From Micractinium sp. NFX-FRZ (Eukaryota; Chlorophyta; Trebouxiophyceae; Chlorellales; Chlorellaceae), in assembly GCA_029339195.1 (NCBI GenBank), contig JAPTJF010000241.1, positions 1 to 64,000 on the forward strand: DNA of 64,000 bases. The letters run 5' to 3'. The stretch's first letter is position 1. Each line of letters opens with the position of its first letter. Below the pieces are notes generated by a model. That model had not been told where the DNA came from, searched no databases, and saw only the letters and a list, made by a program, of their open reading frames with translations. Below are positions 45,700-59,200 of this stretch, piece after piece. The translations under genes were made by a program, and so were the position numbers.

Positions 45700-45704
45700 T
45701 GTAA
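45700..45704 (+). terminator. TGTAA poly(A) signal of the kinesin gene
   Basis: It lies 110 nt after the kinesin stop. The opposing signal for ATAD2 is only 21 nt further on. Confidence 0.5.
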
Positions 45705-45724
45705 TTTCAACAATGTGGATAAAG

Positions 45725-45729
45725 TTACA
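45725..45729 (-). terminator. TGTAA poly(A) signal (minus strand) of the ATAD2-like gene
   Basis: TTACA on the plus strand, 55 nt past the ATAD2-like stop at 45784. The two convergent transcripts must end almost on top of each other. Confidence 0.5.
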
Positions 45730-45783
45730 ATGAAAGGAAGCAATGTGCGACAACGCGCAGAGAGGTTCCCCGCAACGCTTGCA

Positions 45784-48700
45784 TCACGCCAGCTGGCGTG
45801 CCGCGATCCACTGGCGCAGCGCGCCCAGCGCCATCTGCACCACCTCCTCGCGGTCATGTGCCCGCCGCTGGTCCATCGCCAGCCTGCACATTGCAGCACG
45901 GCATAGGCAGAAGGCGTGAGAGCAGAGCTGCTATCGAAGCAGCGCATGCTTTTGCCGTTGCCTGGCGCATTGCACAGCAACGTGCCATGCCACCACTGCT
46001 AGAGCCTGCCACAGCCTGCTGCCCACCCACACTGCCCCGTGCGCGTTGCAAAATCATTGACCTGCTGGCGCCAGCTCACCTTGCCAGTTTGGCATGGATG
46101 CTCTCCAGGTTGTCCAGCACCAGCCCCTCAGTCTGCTGGGCCAGCGACGCCTGCAGCCTGTCTGCACGTGCATGGTCTGCTGTCGTGGGCTCATTCTTTG
46201 GGGGCTCGGGGGCCGCTGCTGCCGCCGCTGCTGCCAGAGGCTGCTCATCGGCTGGCGCTGCATCTGCCGGTGCTGCCGCCGTCTGACGCTGCTGCTCCTC
46301 AGCAGCCGCTGTGTGCTCCGACAGCAGCGGCAGCAGCGGCGCGGCGCCGCCCTCGCAGCGCAGGCGGCTGCCGCCGTGCTGCGCCACCACCGCCGTCAGA
46401 GTGCCCTTCCCGCTGAGCTTGCTGCTGGCTGCACCCGTGGGGCCATCAGACACGGGCGTGCCGGCCGCCGCAACTGCTGCAGCAGCTGCCGCTGGCTCAG
46501 GCAGGTTTTCTTTCGTGCTCTCAACAAGGACCTCCCAGTCCTGCCGCCCGTTGGCACCCTTGCCGTCCTGCTGTGCCTGCTGCGCCTCGTCAGCATCGTC
46601 AACATCCATTGCCTGCTGCTGCTCTCGCTCCTCCTGCTGCTCCTCCTCCTCCAGCTGCTGCTGCTGCTGCTGTGAGTGGACAGCCGCGTCGGCTGCGCCG
46701 CCAGCCGCCGCCGCCGCCAGCGCCGCTGCCTCATCCCCGCTGTCCTGCTGCGCCTGCTGCCGCCCCTGCCGCTGCACCAGCTCCTGTTGCTGCTTCTTCA
46801 GCGCTCGGATCTGGCGGGCGGCTGCCTCTGGGTCGATGTGCAGCAGGCGGTTGTCCACAGGGTTTGCTGCCGCCAGGCGCGTGGCCCGCCGCTGCCCCGC
46901 ATCGTCGCTCTGCGCCAGCTGCTGCGGCCGCCGCGGCGCCAGGTGCACGCCGGGCGTCTTGCCGCCGTCGGCTGGCAGCACGCCGGGCAGCGCAAGCAGG
47001 CCTGCGGGTGTGGTTGCAGCGGGGGGGAGAAGGGGCGGTGGGTGCCAGGTAGACGGCGCGCCTCCAACACAAGCGCAGCACTGCGCGCCTGCCTGGACAC
47101 GGATTGAGGGGCAGCTGCCTGGGCGGGCCCACAAGCTTGCTTGCTTGCAGTGCTACTGATGCTTGCACCAGCCATCCGCCTCCGTAGCACAACTCAGGCA
47201 CACTGTCTAATCCGCCAACCAACCCACCCAGCCAGCAAGGCATCACCCGTTCGCTACCGCCACCCACCCACTCACTTGCAGGCGGCGGCGCCGGCCCTCC
47301 GCTGCCTGCCATTTCCTCCAGCCGGGCTGCCAGCTGCTGAGGCAGCGCCTTGGCCACAGCAGCACGCGCCTCATCTTCAAGAGCACAGGCACGGGAGATC
47401 TCCTTGACGCCACGCGGGTCCACACCCCAGAACTGGCGGGAGCACTGCAGGGGGGCGGGGTGGGTGGGCGGGCAGGGCTTATTTATTGAGCGCGGCTCTC
47501 AAGCTGGCGGCAGGAATATGAGGCGGCAATGCGAGGCAGGCACATGGGGAGCGGCGGCATTCTAAACGATGCGGCCCATCCATCTGCCCTCTGCCCCTGC
47601 CCAGCATGACCACAGCAGCCCCCCAGGAAGCAGGAAGTTCTGCCCCCCAACCCCCCAAGTCTGCTCCTCAGCTGCAGCCCCACCCCTGCACTCGCCTGCA
47701 CGATCTTGGCGATGTCTGCCAGGAATTCGTGGTGGGTGGCGTAGGCGCGGGCGTCCACGCGGGACAGGATGGTGGCCAAGTCCATCGGCTCGCTCACCTG
47801 CAGAGTAAGGGAATACATTTTTGGAATCATTTTTGGAATCCATTTCTGGAGAATTTCCATTGGATTTGGGAAAGAAGAAAGCATGGACAGGGGTGCAGGC
47901 AGGGATGGGGTGCGCGGGAGCAGGCACCTTGAAATCCACCACTGCCGTCCCCCATTTCTGCATGATCCACCCCAGCCAGCCCTCCCTGCCCTGCGCCGCC
48001 GTCACTCAACGTCCGTCGCCAGCTCAGCGAGCAGGTTTTGCCCTCGGCACCCTGCTCTCCCATCACCAGCCTTCCCTCTCTAACAAGCTTGGTGCACTCA
48101 GAGGTTAAGACATCTAGTGCGCTGCCCTCCGCTCACCTTGTCCCACCACTCCTCATCCGTCTCCGGCTCCGCAAACAGCTCCCACCGCTTCTGGCGCAGC
48201 AGGTCCAGCGTGAGGTCGCGCAGCAGCATGCGCAGCGCGCGCAGTGTCGCCTGGTCCTCCTCATACCTGCGGCACAAAAGGGTGCCGGGCGAAAGAAATG
48301 GGTAGTAGGAGGGCAGGGGCAGCATGCGCAGCGCACAGGCAGACAGTGTCCTCCTCATTCTTGAGGGGTGGGTCCAGAGGATCAAGCGACCCCAGCCCAG
48401 CACCACGGCTGCACCCAAAGCCAAGGCTGCCAGGCCACCAAAAGAACAAGAGCTCTCAAGCACCCTTCCGAGTAGCAGCCCTGGCTCACCGTTGCCGTGC
48501 AGCCGCCTCCTCCACCTTCCTCTGCGCCTCCTCCTCAGCTGCCACGGCCTCGGGCGCGCGGGGCAGCGCAGGCAGCGGCGCGGGCGCCGCCCGCTGCGCT
48601 GCCGCCGGCTCAGGCGGGGGCGGCAGCGCCAGGGCACGTGAGATGCCCTGGAAGAAAGAAGAGCGCTGCTCGCTGGAGGGCAGGCCCAGCTCGTAGGCGC

Positions 48701-51700
48701 CGCCTGACTGCACGTTGAACAGCTGGCGCACTGACGGGTCCAGCTCTGCAGGCGGGGAACATACAATGGGGAGGAGCCGAGGGTTGATGTGCAGTGGGAG
48801 GGTGTCTGTCTGGTGACACCCTATGTGGGCCAAGCAGGGCAGCAAGTAGGCAAGGCAGGATGCCTCACAGTGTGCCTCACAGCTGGCTTTGTGGCAGGGG
48901 AGGCAGCAATCCCCAGGGCATGCAAGCAAGCAGGGGCCCCCGTCCTGAGCGCACCAGAGGCGGGGACGTCGGCTGTGGCAAACAGCAGCAGCGGCAGGTC
49001 GGCGGGCAGGTCGGCCAGCAGCATCCACAGCGTGGCGCGCAGCGAGTTGGGGGCGGTGTCCCACCACACCTGCAGCAGCAGCAGTGGGGTGGCAATGGTG
49101 ACGGTGGACCGGGTGAGGGTGACTAGGAGAATAAGTGAGGAACAGCGAGCGCAGCAGTGTGCAGCAGTGCAGCCCTGAAGCAAGGTGAGCCATAAACGTC
49201 AGGAGACAGTGGCATCAGGCTGCCGGGTGCCACTTCCCTCTCCCCCACCGCACGTTACCTGGAGGTGGGGCAGGAAGAGCACCGCAGGCGCAGCGCGCCG
49301 CGCCTCCACCACCGCATGCACCAGCGCCTCCTCCGGCGCGCGCGCCCCGGCGTCTGACAGCAGCGAGGGCAGACCGATGGCGTGCACCGGCAGGCCCTCT
49401 AGTGCGTACAGCACAGCGGGTCCCAGGTGGGACTGGCCCGTGCCCTCCGGCCCGCAGATGAGCAGGCGCGGGCGCTGCACCCCCAGGGTGGCACCCGATG
49501 CCCAGCTGAAGGCGCCGCCGGCCAGCTCAGCATCGTCCCCGCCAGCCGCGCTGCCGGCGTCGGCAAAGCCGGCGGCCGGGTTGCGCCCGCCGCCAAAGCC
49601 GGAGCGCAGGCAGGCGGCTGCTGCTGGGAAGCCGGCCTGCAGCTTGGCCAGCACGTGCTGCAGGTGGTCCAGGAGCACGGGGGACACCAGCGGGGGCAGG
49701 GGCCTGCGGGGTGGGCAGGGGGAGGCGTCGAGGGAACCCGAGGGTCGGTGCCGTAGCTGTTAAAGAAACGGAGCCTAAAGATGGACGTGGGTTCAAGGAG
49801 TGGTTAACAACAGCTCCGGCGGCAAACCCTTGGACACAAACCCACCTGGCGTTGGCCACCGCCGAGCGGTGCGAGGCGGGCGTGATGGTTTGGAAGGCGG
49901 CCAAAAAGTCGCGCCTCTCCACGCGCACCCGCCCCGGGTCAATCGCCAGCTTCTCGTCGGCGTCGTAAATCTGCGGGTAGTGCCGGCGCAGGGAGGCCAG
50001 GGAGGCCTCCGTGCACAGCGACTGCATGGGGGGCAGCGACAAAGTGGGACGGCATGAGGGGTAAGAGGCACAGTACTGTATATATGGGGGCAATGAACAC
50101 AGTGGGACAGTTCGAGGGTGAGACCGGAGACATGGGGGTAGCACAGGGGAGGCACTCTGCACGGCTGCCGATCAACCTGCCCCACCCACCCACGACAGCC
50201 CCAACAGGGTGCCCACCACAACTGGATCCAAGAGACGCCCCTGCCCTCGGCACCCACCTTCAGGTCTGCGCCGCAGTATCCCACGCAGAGCGAGGCCAGC
50301 TCCTCCAGCAGCTGCTCCGACGGCGGCTCCGCCCACTTGTGCGTGTGGATGCCCAAAATGTCGGAGCGGGCAGACAGGTTGGGCAGGGGGAAGACCAGCT
50401 CGCGGTCAAACCTGGGCAGGAACAGGGGGCGCAGAGGGTGAGAACGGCAGGGCAGGCAAGGGGGAAGGGAGGGAGGAGCGGTGGGGGCAAGCAGTACGAG
50501 GTGTGCAGTTGCAGTAAGAAATCGCTTGCGGCAGCAGGGAAAGAAGAGGGGCCAGGCAGAAGCCTACAATATGGTGGAGCACCGCTACTCCCTGCGCCTC
50601 CCTGCCTGCCTGCCCGCCCAGCTTCCCAGGCCAGTGCCCGCTCACCTGCCGGGCCTACGCAGCGCCCCATCCAGCGCATCCACTCGGTTGGTGGCCCCGA
50701 TGACAACCACCTGCAGGGCGGAGGAAGCGGGGCGGCAGGAATCGGAGTCGCGCCGCTCAGTAGCACAGGTGACGCTTGCAGGCGGCCCGGCGCCCAGCCT
50801 CCCTGCTAGCCAGTGCATTGTAGGCACCGCAGGGCTCCGCTGCTGCTCCGCTGCTGCGCTGTGCGCACGTTTACACCCCCCACGAGCGTGCCACTCCCCA
50901 TCTAACTTGTCGCCAAATCACGTATGAAACCGTGCACCTGCCCCCCCCCGTTGCGCACCTGCCCCCGTGCGTCCAGCCCGTCCATCAGCGCCAGCAGCGT
51001 GGACACAATCGAGTTGTGGATCTGGTCCTGCTTGCTGCTGCGCACCTGCGGGCGAGCGAGCGACGCGCGGGCGGGGCAGGGGCATGGCGGCCAAGCAGCG
51101 TCAGGCAGGGCAGGGGCGTGGCGGCCAAGGAGCGTCAGGCGGGGCAGGGCAGAGAGTGACTTCTTCTTCCTTACCAAAAAATGCCGCTGGACAGCTCGTG
51201 CCCTTCCAACCCACCCCGTTTCACCTGCAACACCCAGGCACTTCCCACCACCCAACGCTTACCGGGGCCAGGCCGTCGATTTCGTCAAAGAAGATGATGG
51301 AGGGCTGGTGCCGCTGCGCCTCCTCAAACAACAGGCGCAGCTGGCGCTCGGCCTCGCCCACCCACTTGGACAGCACGTCGGCGCCCTTGCGCATGAAGAA
51401 GGAGACCTGGAGAGCGGGGCAGGCAGGGTGACAGGAGTAGGCAAGGTTAGGCCCAGTACGGTTACCCCGCAGGGGGTGGGGGAGCGAGGGCGTATCAGCG
51501 AGGTGAGAGTGGCGCATGAAGGGCGCAGGGCACGGGACAGCGGGAGCGACGATGGGTGGATGTTTGAGGACCAGAAGAGAGGCGCCACGGCCACGCAGGC
51601 GTGCCACGGAGGTAACAACTTTGGCTGCAGACCCGGATCTCTGCCCCGGCCCTGCCTGACACCCGCCGCCCACCTTTTTGCCGGCGCGGCTGGCGTGCGC

Positions 51701-54700
51701 AGCCAGAGCACGCGCCACCAGCGTCTTTCCCGTGCCTGCAGTGGGCACAAGGGGTGAGGGCGGGGCAAGAGGCTAACTTGAGGAGGGGACCAGTTGGTTA
51801 CATTGGATGCACAAACCAGCAGGCTCCGCCGCCACACCAGCAGCGTCCCCCAGAACTACAGCCAGCCTTGCCGTAGCTTTTCCCCTTCTGCCGGCCTGCC
51901 TGAGGCCTCATCGCCCACGAGAGCAATGTGCATCGAGGCCAAGCCTGAGTGTTGAGAAGCTGCTTCTCCAACCGGCTTACCCGCTGCACCAAGGCCGGCA
52001 GCAGCTCACCTGGGGGTCCGTAGAAGAGGACGCCACGTGGCGGTGCAATGTGGAAGCGCTCAAAGAGCTCGGGGTAGACTAGGGGCAGGAATACCATTTC
52101 TTTCAGGGCCTGCAGGGTGGTGAGGAAGGGAGAGGGGGCGGGCACAAGAGGAGCTTGAGCTGTGGCGAAGAGCTCCGGGTTGAGGCAGGGGGCAGGAGGC
52201 CACCCCCCTTCAGTGACTGGGGGCCATTTGTTGTGTGGGAGGGTGGATAGGGGACGGTACGGAGTAGGGGGCAGGGCCGTGAGGTGTGGGAGCAGAGGGG
52301 GAGTAGGCCGAAACCAAACACCACAACCCAATACCCAAACCCGATGCCCCAGCCCACACCCGCCCACCTTGATGTAATGGTCCAGCCCTCCCACGGTGTC
52401 AAATGTGACAGAGGGGTCCACCTGCGGGACCAGGGAGGCGCAGCGGCATGGTCGGTGGCCGGGCTGCCCAGGCACGCAGGCCATGCAGCCGCTACATGCT
52501 TACAAATGACTGCTGGCTTCATCTGCAACCCATCTCGCCGGGTGCATGCCCTACCTCCTTCCTCCTTGCCAGCCTGCCTGCCTGCCTGCCTGCCTGCCAG
52601 CCCCGACAGGAAGCATCACCCGGAGCCTGCCACCTCCCCCGCTCCATGCCTGACTGCCTGCATGGCCACCCACACTTGCCTGTCCCTCCCCCGCCCGCCG
52701 CCCCCGCCCCCGCACCTGCAGCGGCGTGATCTCCGCATTCCCCGCCTTCTCCCGTCCCAGATGCGACAGCGGCAGGTTGGCGCCGGCGGTGCGCACCAGG
52801 TCCCAGGGAGCAGCGCCGCCGGCACCGGCAGCAGCAGCCGCCCCGCCCCCAAAGCCACCCGCCTGGCCCGCACCGCCGGCAGGCCCGTGGTGCCCGCCTC
52901 CCCCCAGGGCTCCCAGCTGCAGCTCCTCCTCAGGGTTGTCCACCTCATCATCCGCATCCCTGCCAGGTCAGCAGCGTGCCAGGTCAGCACGGCAGAGCGC
53001 CTATGCGTAGAGAGAAGGCAACAGAGCAGAGGCGCAGCAGGGACAGGGTGCACGCAGCACTGCTCACAGGCAGCCACACACATGCTCACACCTCCACCTC
53101 CACCCCCGTGCTCTAGGCTTGCTCTCCCCCTAAGGGCAGCGCACCTGAGGCGGCTGCGGCTGCTGGGGTGGTGCAGGCGCCCGCTGCCGCCGTGGCGCCG
53201 CTCTAGCCGCGCACGCTTGCGCTCGTGCTGGCCGCCGCCCACGCGCCCGCTGCCGTGCCGGTACAGGCTGCCGCCAGGCTGAGAGGGAGGCTGCTGGCTG
53301 GAGGGCTTGATTGTCACCAGGGCACGGTCCCTGAATGAGTACTGCTTCCGCTCCTGTTGCTGCAGGGAGGGCGACACAGAGCGCAGGAACGGGGGAACAG
53401 GAACCGCGGCGTGAGAGGCCATTGCACTCTTAGAGCTTCCAAAGCATGCTCACAGGAAACATTAAAATGCCCAAAGCATCCAGAGGTGTGCACACTGCGG
53501 GGAACACAGCACACAGTGCCCCCAGGCATTCCCCTCCCAGAGGCAGACAACCCTACTCCCCACCCCGTGCCTCCCCCCACCTGCTCCTCCTCCTCCTCCT
53601 CAAAAGCATGCGACTGCCGGCGCCCCTTGCCATCGTCGCGCCGCCTGCGGCTGCCCCCGCCGGCTGCATCCACCGGCTGCTGGCTGCCCGCCAACTCTCC
53701 ATCATGCTGCACCGGATCGAAGCGCTCCACCTGCAGAGCCGCAAATACATGAGGGGGTTGTGGGAATCACATTGGCGACGGTTGTAGCGCTGCATATGCA
53801 ACGCAGACAGGAGAGCACGGGGGCACAGCATCCAGCAAGAAGGCTGGGCGGGCATGTTGACGGCTGGGCACAGCACGATCACAGCATGTGCACAGCATGT
53901 GCTGACCTGGCGGCGCTCGCGCACGGAGTAGCGCATGGCAAACAGCTCTCCGTCCTCTTGCCCCGGCTCCTGCCCGCCATCCTCCTGCAGGACAAGAGAG
54001 CACAAGACAGGGGCCGCAGGCAGGGGCTCGGTTAGGCACAGCAGGAGCGGTTGGCGCAATGCGGTTCGTGCCAGCAGTAGCTGAGCCCTGGCAGCAAGCA
54101 GCAGGCAGACAGCAGTGGCGGCTGCGAATGCATCTGGGACTGTTTCCCCAACGGCCGGAGGTACAGCACTTGAATTGTCTGCGGTGGCGTTGTGCGGAAG
54201 CCCACGTCACTCTGTGGCAATAAGTATGCACGTGGGGAACTCTGTGCAACACTGCCGATCACTTCCCTCCTTTTATACTACCCTCACCTCCTCGCTCTCC
54301 TCCTCCTCTTCCTCGTCCGGATCCTGCTGGTAGCCCCGCCGCTTCTTGCCGCCTCCGCTCTTGCTGGCAGGCGGCGCCTCGTCCTTCACAGGGCTGTACC
54401 GCTGCACCGTCTGCCGCACACGCCGAGCATAGCGGTGGCCCACCTCCTCCTCCTCCTCCTCCCCCTGCCAGGTGCAGTTGTGCAGGAGGGGGGAGGGCGT
54501 TAGGGACTGTCAGCAGGCGCGCCCTCAGGGGTGCAGGCTCGGCCAGGGCATGCAAAACGCAAGCACTCGCAAGCAACCCAAGCAGAGCAGCGCTCCGGCA
54601 CTCCCTTGTTCCCCGGCCCACTTGCACGGGCAGGGCACCAGCAGGCGCTGCACCACACCATACCCGACACTCCTCCCCTGGCCAGCGCACCTCACTGCTC

Positions 54701-55667
54701 CCGCTGCCATCCTCCTCCTCGCTGCTGCCCCCTTCCTCCTCCCCCTCCTCGCTGCCGCTACTGCCGCCCTCCTCCTCCGCCTCAACCTCCCCCGCCTCCT
54801 CTCCCTCCTCATCCGAGGGAGGCTGATCTGCCAGCTCGTCATCCTCATCCTCGGGCCCCTCAAAATAAGACTTGCGCTTGCGCTGCCCGCCGGCGCTGCC
54901 GCTGCGGCCGCGCAGGTTGCGCCATGCGGGCGTGTGGCTGTCGTGCAGCTTGTCGACATTCAGCCCCCGCTTGTGCGCCTGCAGCAGCGATGGAGCAGAC
55001 GGGACTGGGAATTTGGCATGGATGGCTGCCGTGCAGCCCACGCTTAATGCATGCAGGAGTGGGAACCAAGTGGTATCATTGCAGCGACAGGCGTTGTCGT
55101 GCAATGTGTTCAAAAGCAAGAGGCGTACGACTGGAAAAGTTTGGGCAGTGGGGGCCCGCTGGCTGCGGCACTTTTGCTGCAATGGAAGAGCAGCAGCGGG
55201 AGCGGGAGCAGGCAGCATGGGGCTGGGAGTGGGAGACTGCCAGTAGGGGCACGAGGTGTGTAGGGAAGAGCTGGTGCTCTGGGGCTGGCTGCGCTGCCAT
55301 GTGTGGGCAGCAGCTGTGCCAGCGTGTGGGGCAGAGCGCGCGCAGCGGGCAGCCCGCAGTAGCCAGCACTCGGCAACCACTACGCACCTCCTTCACCACT
55401 GGATCCACGCGCCGCCGCTCCCCGCTGCGCCGCCTCTGCATAGGGCAGGGGTTGAAGCAGCCAAGCGCAAGTGGGGGTCCAGGAGGGCTGCGGGCTGCAC
55501 AGCGCGGCGAGCCAGGCACTGCAGCGGCAGCTGGCGGCACCTGCCTGTCGCGGGCACGCCGCCGCCGCTGCTGCCGCAGGCTGCAAGCCTGGGCGGCTGC
55601 CCACCTGCAGGTCGCGCTCGGAGCCCCCCTCATCGTCGCTGCCCCCCTTGTGCCGGGTGGCCACCAT
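45784..55667 (-). CDS. ATAD2: ATAD2/Yta7-type AAA ATPase with bromodomain (1447 aa)
   Basis: Chromatin-associated AAA ATPase linked to histone H3-H4 handling. 24 exons are in phase: 55667-55605, 55435-55388, 54978-54691, 54464-54288, 53984-53907, 53730-53581, 53359-53145, 52959-52716, 52421-52368, 52109-52010, 51735-51674, 51406-51263, 51045-50959, 50710-50646, 50411-50258, 50021-49846, 49703-49259, 49069-48955, 48745-48490, 48266-48137, 47797-47696, 47444-47276, 47001-46080 and 45883-45784. The N-terminus is acidic and basic low complexity. AAA1 has FDTVGGLDHYIK, GVLFYGPPG|GTGKTLVARA (Walker A), SIIFFDEIDGL (Walker B) and VVVIGATNRVDALDGALRRP. AAA2 is degenerate: ICGPEGTGQSH lacks the Walker Lys, and Walker B reads AVLFLPHL. 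The bromodomain begins LRALRMLLRDLTLDLL and continues VSEPMDLATILSRVDARAY and SRACALEDEA. A Gln/Ala-rich tail follows. The intron after 47696 begins GC. Confidence 0.94.
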
Positions 55668-56290
55668 AAGCCCTTTGTTGCAACACTAGCTGCGAGGGCT
55701 TGTTAACACCGCTGCGGTGCCTGTGGGTGCAGCATGGGCTGGCAAGGCGGAGCGATCGCGGCTCTGGAGGCGCCTGGATGCCTGCTGTGGGCCCTGAGGA
55801 CGGCTCGACAAACAAAAGTTCAAGTAGGGGGGCGAGCTCAAACGGGGACTCGCTGCTTTCGGACCACTGCTGAGGGATCGAGCAATGCTGCTGTGTCTTC
55901 AAGCGTGCAGCCTTCAGCAGTCGGCCGTATGCGCGTGCCAAGTTGGCCACTGCCACTTGCGCCATCCCCCTCTTCTTGGAGCCGACCAATCCTCAGATCT
56001 CACTTTGAAGTCCGCCAAGTCACTTGAATTGGCAAGAGCACAGGGCGGAGACCTGCAAACAGGGGCCCAGTGTCTGCCTGTGCGCGGGCTTTCCGCGGCC
56101 TGGGTGCTCCCTGGCAGCAGTGCAGAGCTCTCCAAAGTCTTCCTGAGCTTCAGGGGCATCCGTCAGTAGCAGCAGCAGCGCCAGGAGGGTTGCGGCACCT
56201 TACACGCGCGGCGCCAGCGGCGGCACCGACCGGCAGCGCGGCGGCCAGCCAGTAGCAGCTTCAAGGCACCAAGGCTCCCCCACTGCAGCC
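55668..56290. promoter_or_regulatory. Divergent promoter region (ATAD2-like / hydroxylase fusion)
   Basis: 623 bp lie between two start codons. No supported coding exon or named element. Confidence 0.45.
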
Positions 56291-59200
56291 ATGGACATCT
56301 CTGGCTATAACAGCAGATCAACTCCCAGCCTCATGCAGACCACACTGGCACCCTCGTACGACGCCAAGAGGCGGCGCGGCGGCCGCCCGCCGAGCATGCC
56401 CCTCGGCGCCAAGGCCCTGCTCCTGCTCCTTGTAGTGGGGCTGGCCTGGTTTGGCGTCCGGCGAGCGGGGCAAAGGGAGGCGGCGGCAGGGGCCGGCACC
56501 GCCGGCGGCACGGTTGACAGCGGCGGCCGGCACACACAAGGCGTGGGCGGGGGTGGCGGCCAGGGGGTTGCCAGCGGTGAGGCAGGCAGCGGTACGGGAG
56601 ACCACAGCGACACAAAGGCAGAGGAGTTGGCCCGTGCGCGGGCTGAGCGGTCCATGCGGCTGCTGCCGTCCTACAGAGGCCTGGGCAAGGTGGAGACGTG
56701 GCCCTTCTTTGGTGAGTGTGTGTGGGTCAGCAATCCGCACCTGCTGCCGGCGCCGCCGCAGCAGCCCCTTGCTATGTGTGGCATGCAGAGGAGAGTGAGG
56801 CTGGTGGGGCAATGCGGGGAACTGCTTCATTTAGACATCCAGGCTGGGCAATGTGGATGCGGCGCAACAGCTCGTTGCATTGCAATACTGCCAGGACAAC
56901 AGCCTGTCGCTGCCGCAGGTGCGTGGCGGCTTGCAAAACGTAAGCATGTGTCCCCTGCCCGCGGTACTCCTCCTGCTCGTGGTGCCCCTCACTCTGAACC
57001 ATGTGACCAATGTGTGCGCTGCTGGCCCCGCAGGCAACGCCAACCGGCTGCTGCTGGCCAGCCACGGCCGTCTGATGTGGTACCGTGTGGACACGGATGA
57101 AGTGAAGGTCATTCATGAGAAGGAGGTGGGAAGCTGTGTGCTCTGTTACCCATGTTTGGGGTGCCATGGGGTGTGCTTTGCTGCTGATGATTGGTTGGGA
57201 TACCTTGAGGGTCTGCGATGAGAAGCACACACACACCTTGCCTGCTTGTGTGCCCAAAGCCGCCGCACGCCGCACCCACCTTCGGCCGCATGGGGACGCT
57301 TCCACTCCTTTCCCTGACTGGGACGCCTGTACTTCCTACCACGCTGAAGCTGCAGGGTCTGTATTACGGCGTGTTCCCAGGCGCTGAGCGCGGCATGCTG
57401 GGTGAGCCCACCTCTCTGTGGGTGGTCTCCGCCCCCTTCGACTGGAAGAAAGACGCGCAGCCGGCGGCGGCGGCTGCCAACAACGGCAGCCGGGAGTGGC
57501 TGCTCCACCTGGATGCAGAGAGCGGGCAGGAGCTGGGCAGGGTGCAGGTGCGGGGGTCCGGGCAGGGGCTGGGCTTGGCAGGGCAGGCCGCGTGCTGTGC
57601 ATGCTGGTTAATGTGTTGGTAGCCGAGGCGGAGCATGAAATTTTGGGAGAGGGGGACGAGGGGAATGGCGCTGAGCGCACACAAGGTGTGCAGGCTCAAA
57701 CATGAGGGCAGGCTGGCATGTGTTGACGCCAGCTCACCCAACGGCGGCCTGCCCTACACTGTGGGTGGCGCTGTGCACCAGCCTCCTGCCGCACCTCCCT
57801 CCCTCCTTCCACCACACCCCGCCCTGCCCCTGCCCTCTGCCCCCTCCTGGCCTGCAGCTGCCCTCCAAGTTCACGCACGATGCGGTGCGGCGCAGGGACC
57901 ATGTGTATGTTGCAGACACAGGGGAAGGCAAGGTGCTGGAGCTGAGCTTCCCAGGGCTGGAGCTGGTGAGCGGAGCTGGCGCCACGCTGGCGCCACATCA
58001 GCACTGACAAGCCGTCCACGCATGGACCGCCGGCACTCGCTGCCTGGCCCGCGCTTCGTGCCCCGCTGCTGCCCCGCTGCTGCGTGTGGGTGCGAGTGGG
58101 CATTGGCACCCCTTCTGTCTGCTCAGGCTGCCCTGCTTGCTGCCGGCTTGCCTCTTGCAGGAGCGCCAGCTGCCGCTGTTCAGCGCCCAGGAGCACGTCA
58201 ACACGCTGGCCCCAACCTCGGACGGCAAGCTCTGGGCGGTGCTGCACAACCTTGGCAACTCATCTGTGGTGGAGGTGCGTGGGTTGTGGGAGCACGGGTC
58301 CAGACAGGATGGAAGGGCAGGTGATGTGCGAGTGTGCGGTTGGAGAGCATGCAGCTGATGCCATGGGTTGGCCATAGGTTGACACCTGCCTCGCCCGCCA
58401 CCCCCGGGGCACGCCCCGTGCCAGCCCCCGCATGCCAGCACCCGGTGCACTGCTTTCGCGCCCCGGCAAGCCGCGCAGTACCAACCACAGCGCTGCACAG
58501 CGCGCACCCCCCACTCCGATTCCCTGCCGTTGAGGCCCTGCTGGCCTCAACCGTAACCATTTCAACCTGTACACCACCCCTTGCCCTGCCTGGCCCCGCC
58601 TGGCCGCTCTCAGGTGGACCTGAAGACGGGCGAGGAGCTGCGCCGGCTGCCGGGCGTGGGCAAGATGGCCCACGGCTTGGTCCTCTGGCAGCACGGCTTC
58701 CTGACCCTCGACTCGGCGGGCGGGGCGGTGGTGCACGTCAGCACCCAGGACGGCAGCTCCCAGACGCTCTGGCAGGTGCAGCCCTGGGGCGGCAATACAG
58801 TCGGTGCTTGTGTGCGCGGGCTGGCTGGGGCGAGAGGTTGCCTGCATCTCGACTCGCAAGGAGGCTCGTGATATGATGACGCCAGCCAGCGGAGGCACTG
58901 TGCGTGGGGTGGATTGCCGCCTGGCAGTGCCAATGGCAAGCCCTGCTCTGCGCTGCCCCGCCCTCACGCTCCCATCCCATTGCCACCACCACTGCCCGTC
59001 ATCACCCCCCCCACACCCACACACACTGTGCTCCACTCCTCACTCGCCTTCCTGCATGCTTGCCCGCCTGCCATTTCCACACACGCGCCCCCTGCAGCTG
59101 GGCGAGCCCGGCCGCTTCCTAAAGGGTCTGGCCGTAGTGGACGACATCGCCTTCTTCGGCATCTCGCCTTCCACGCCCAGAAGCCGGCGGGCAGACCCCT

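Noticed and set aside
48955..49703. Degenerate second AAA domain of the ATAD2-like protein as a sign of pseudogenisation
   Set aside because: A non-catalytic second AAA domain is usual in the ATAD2/Yta7 family, and the first AAA domain is intact.
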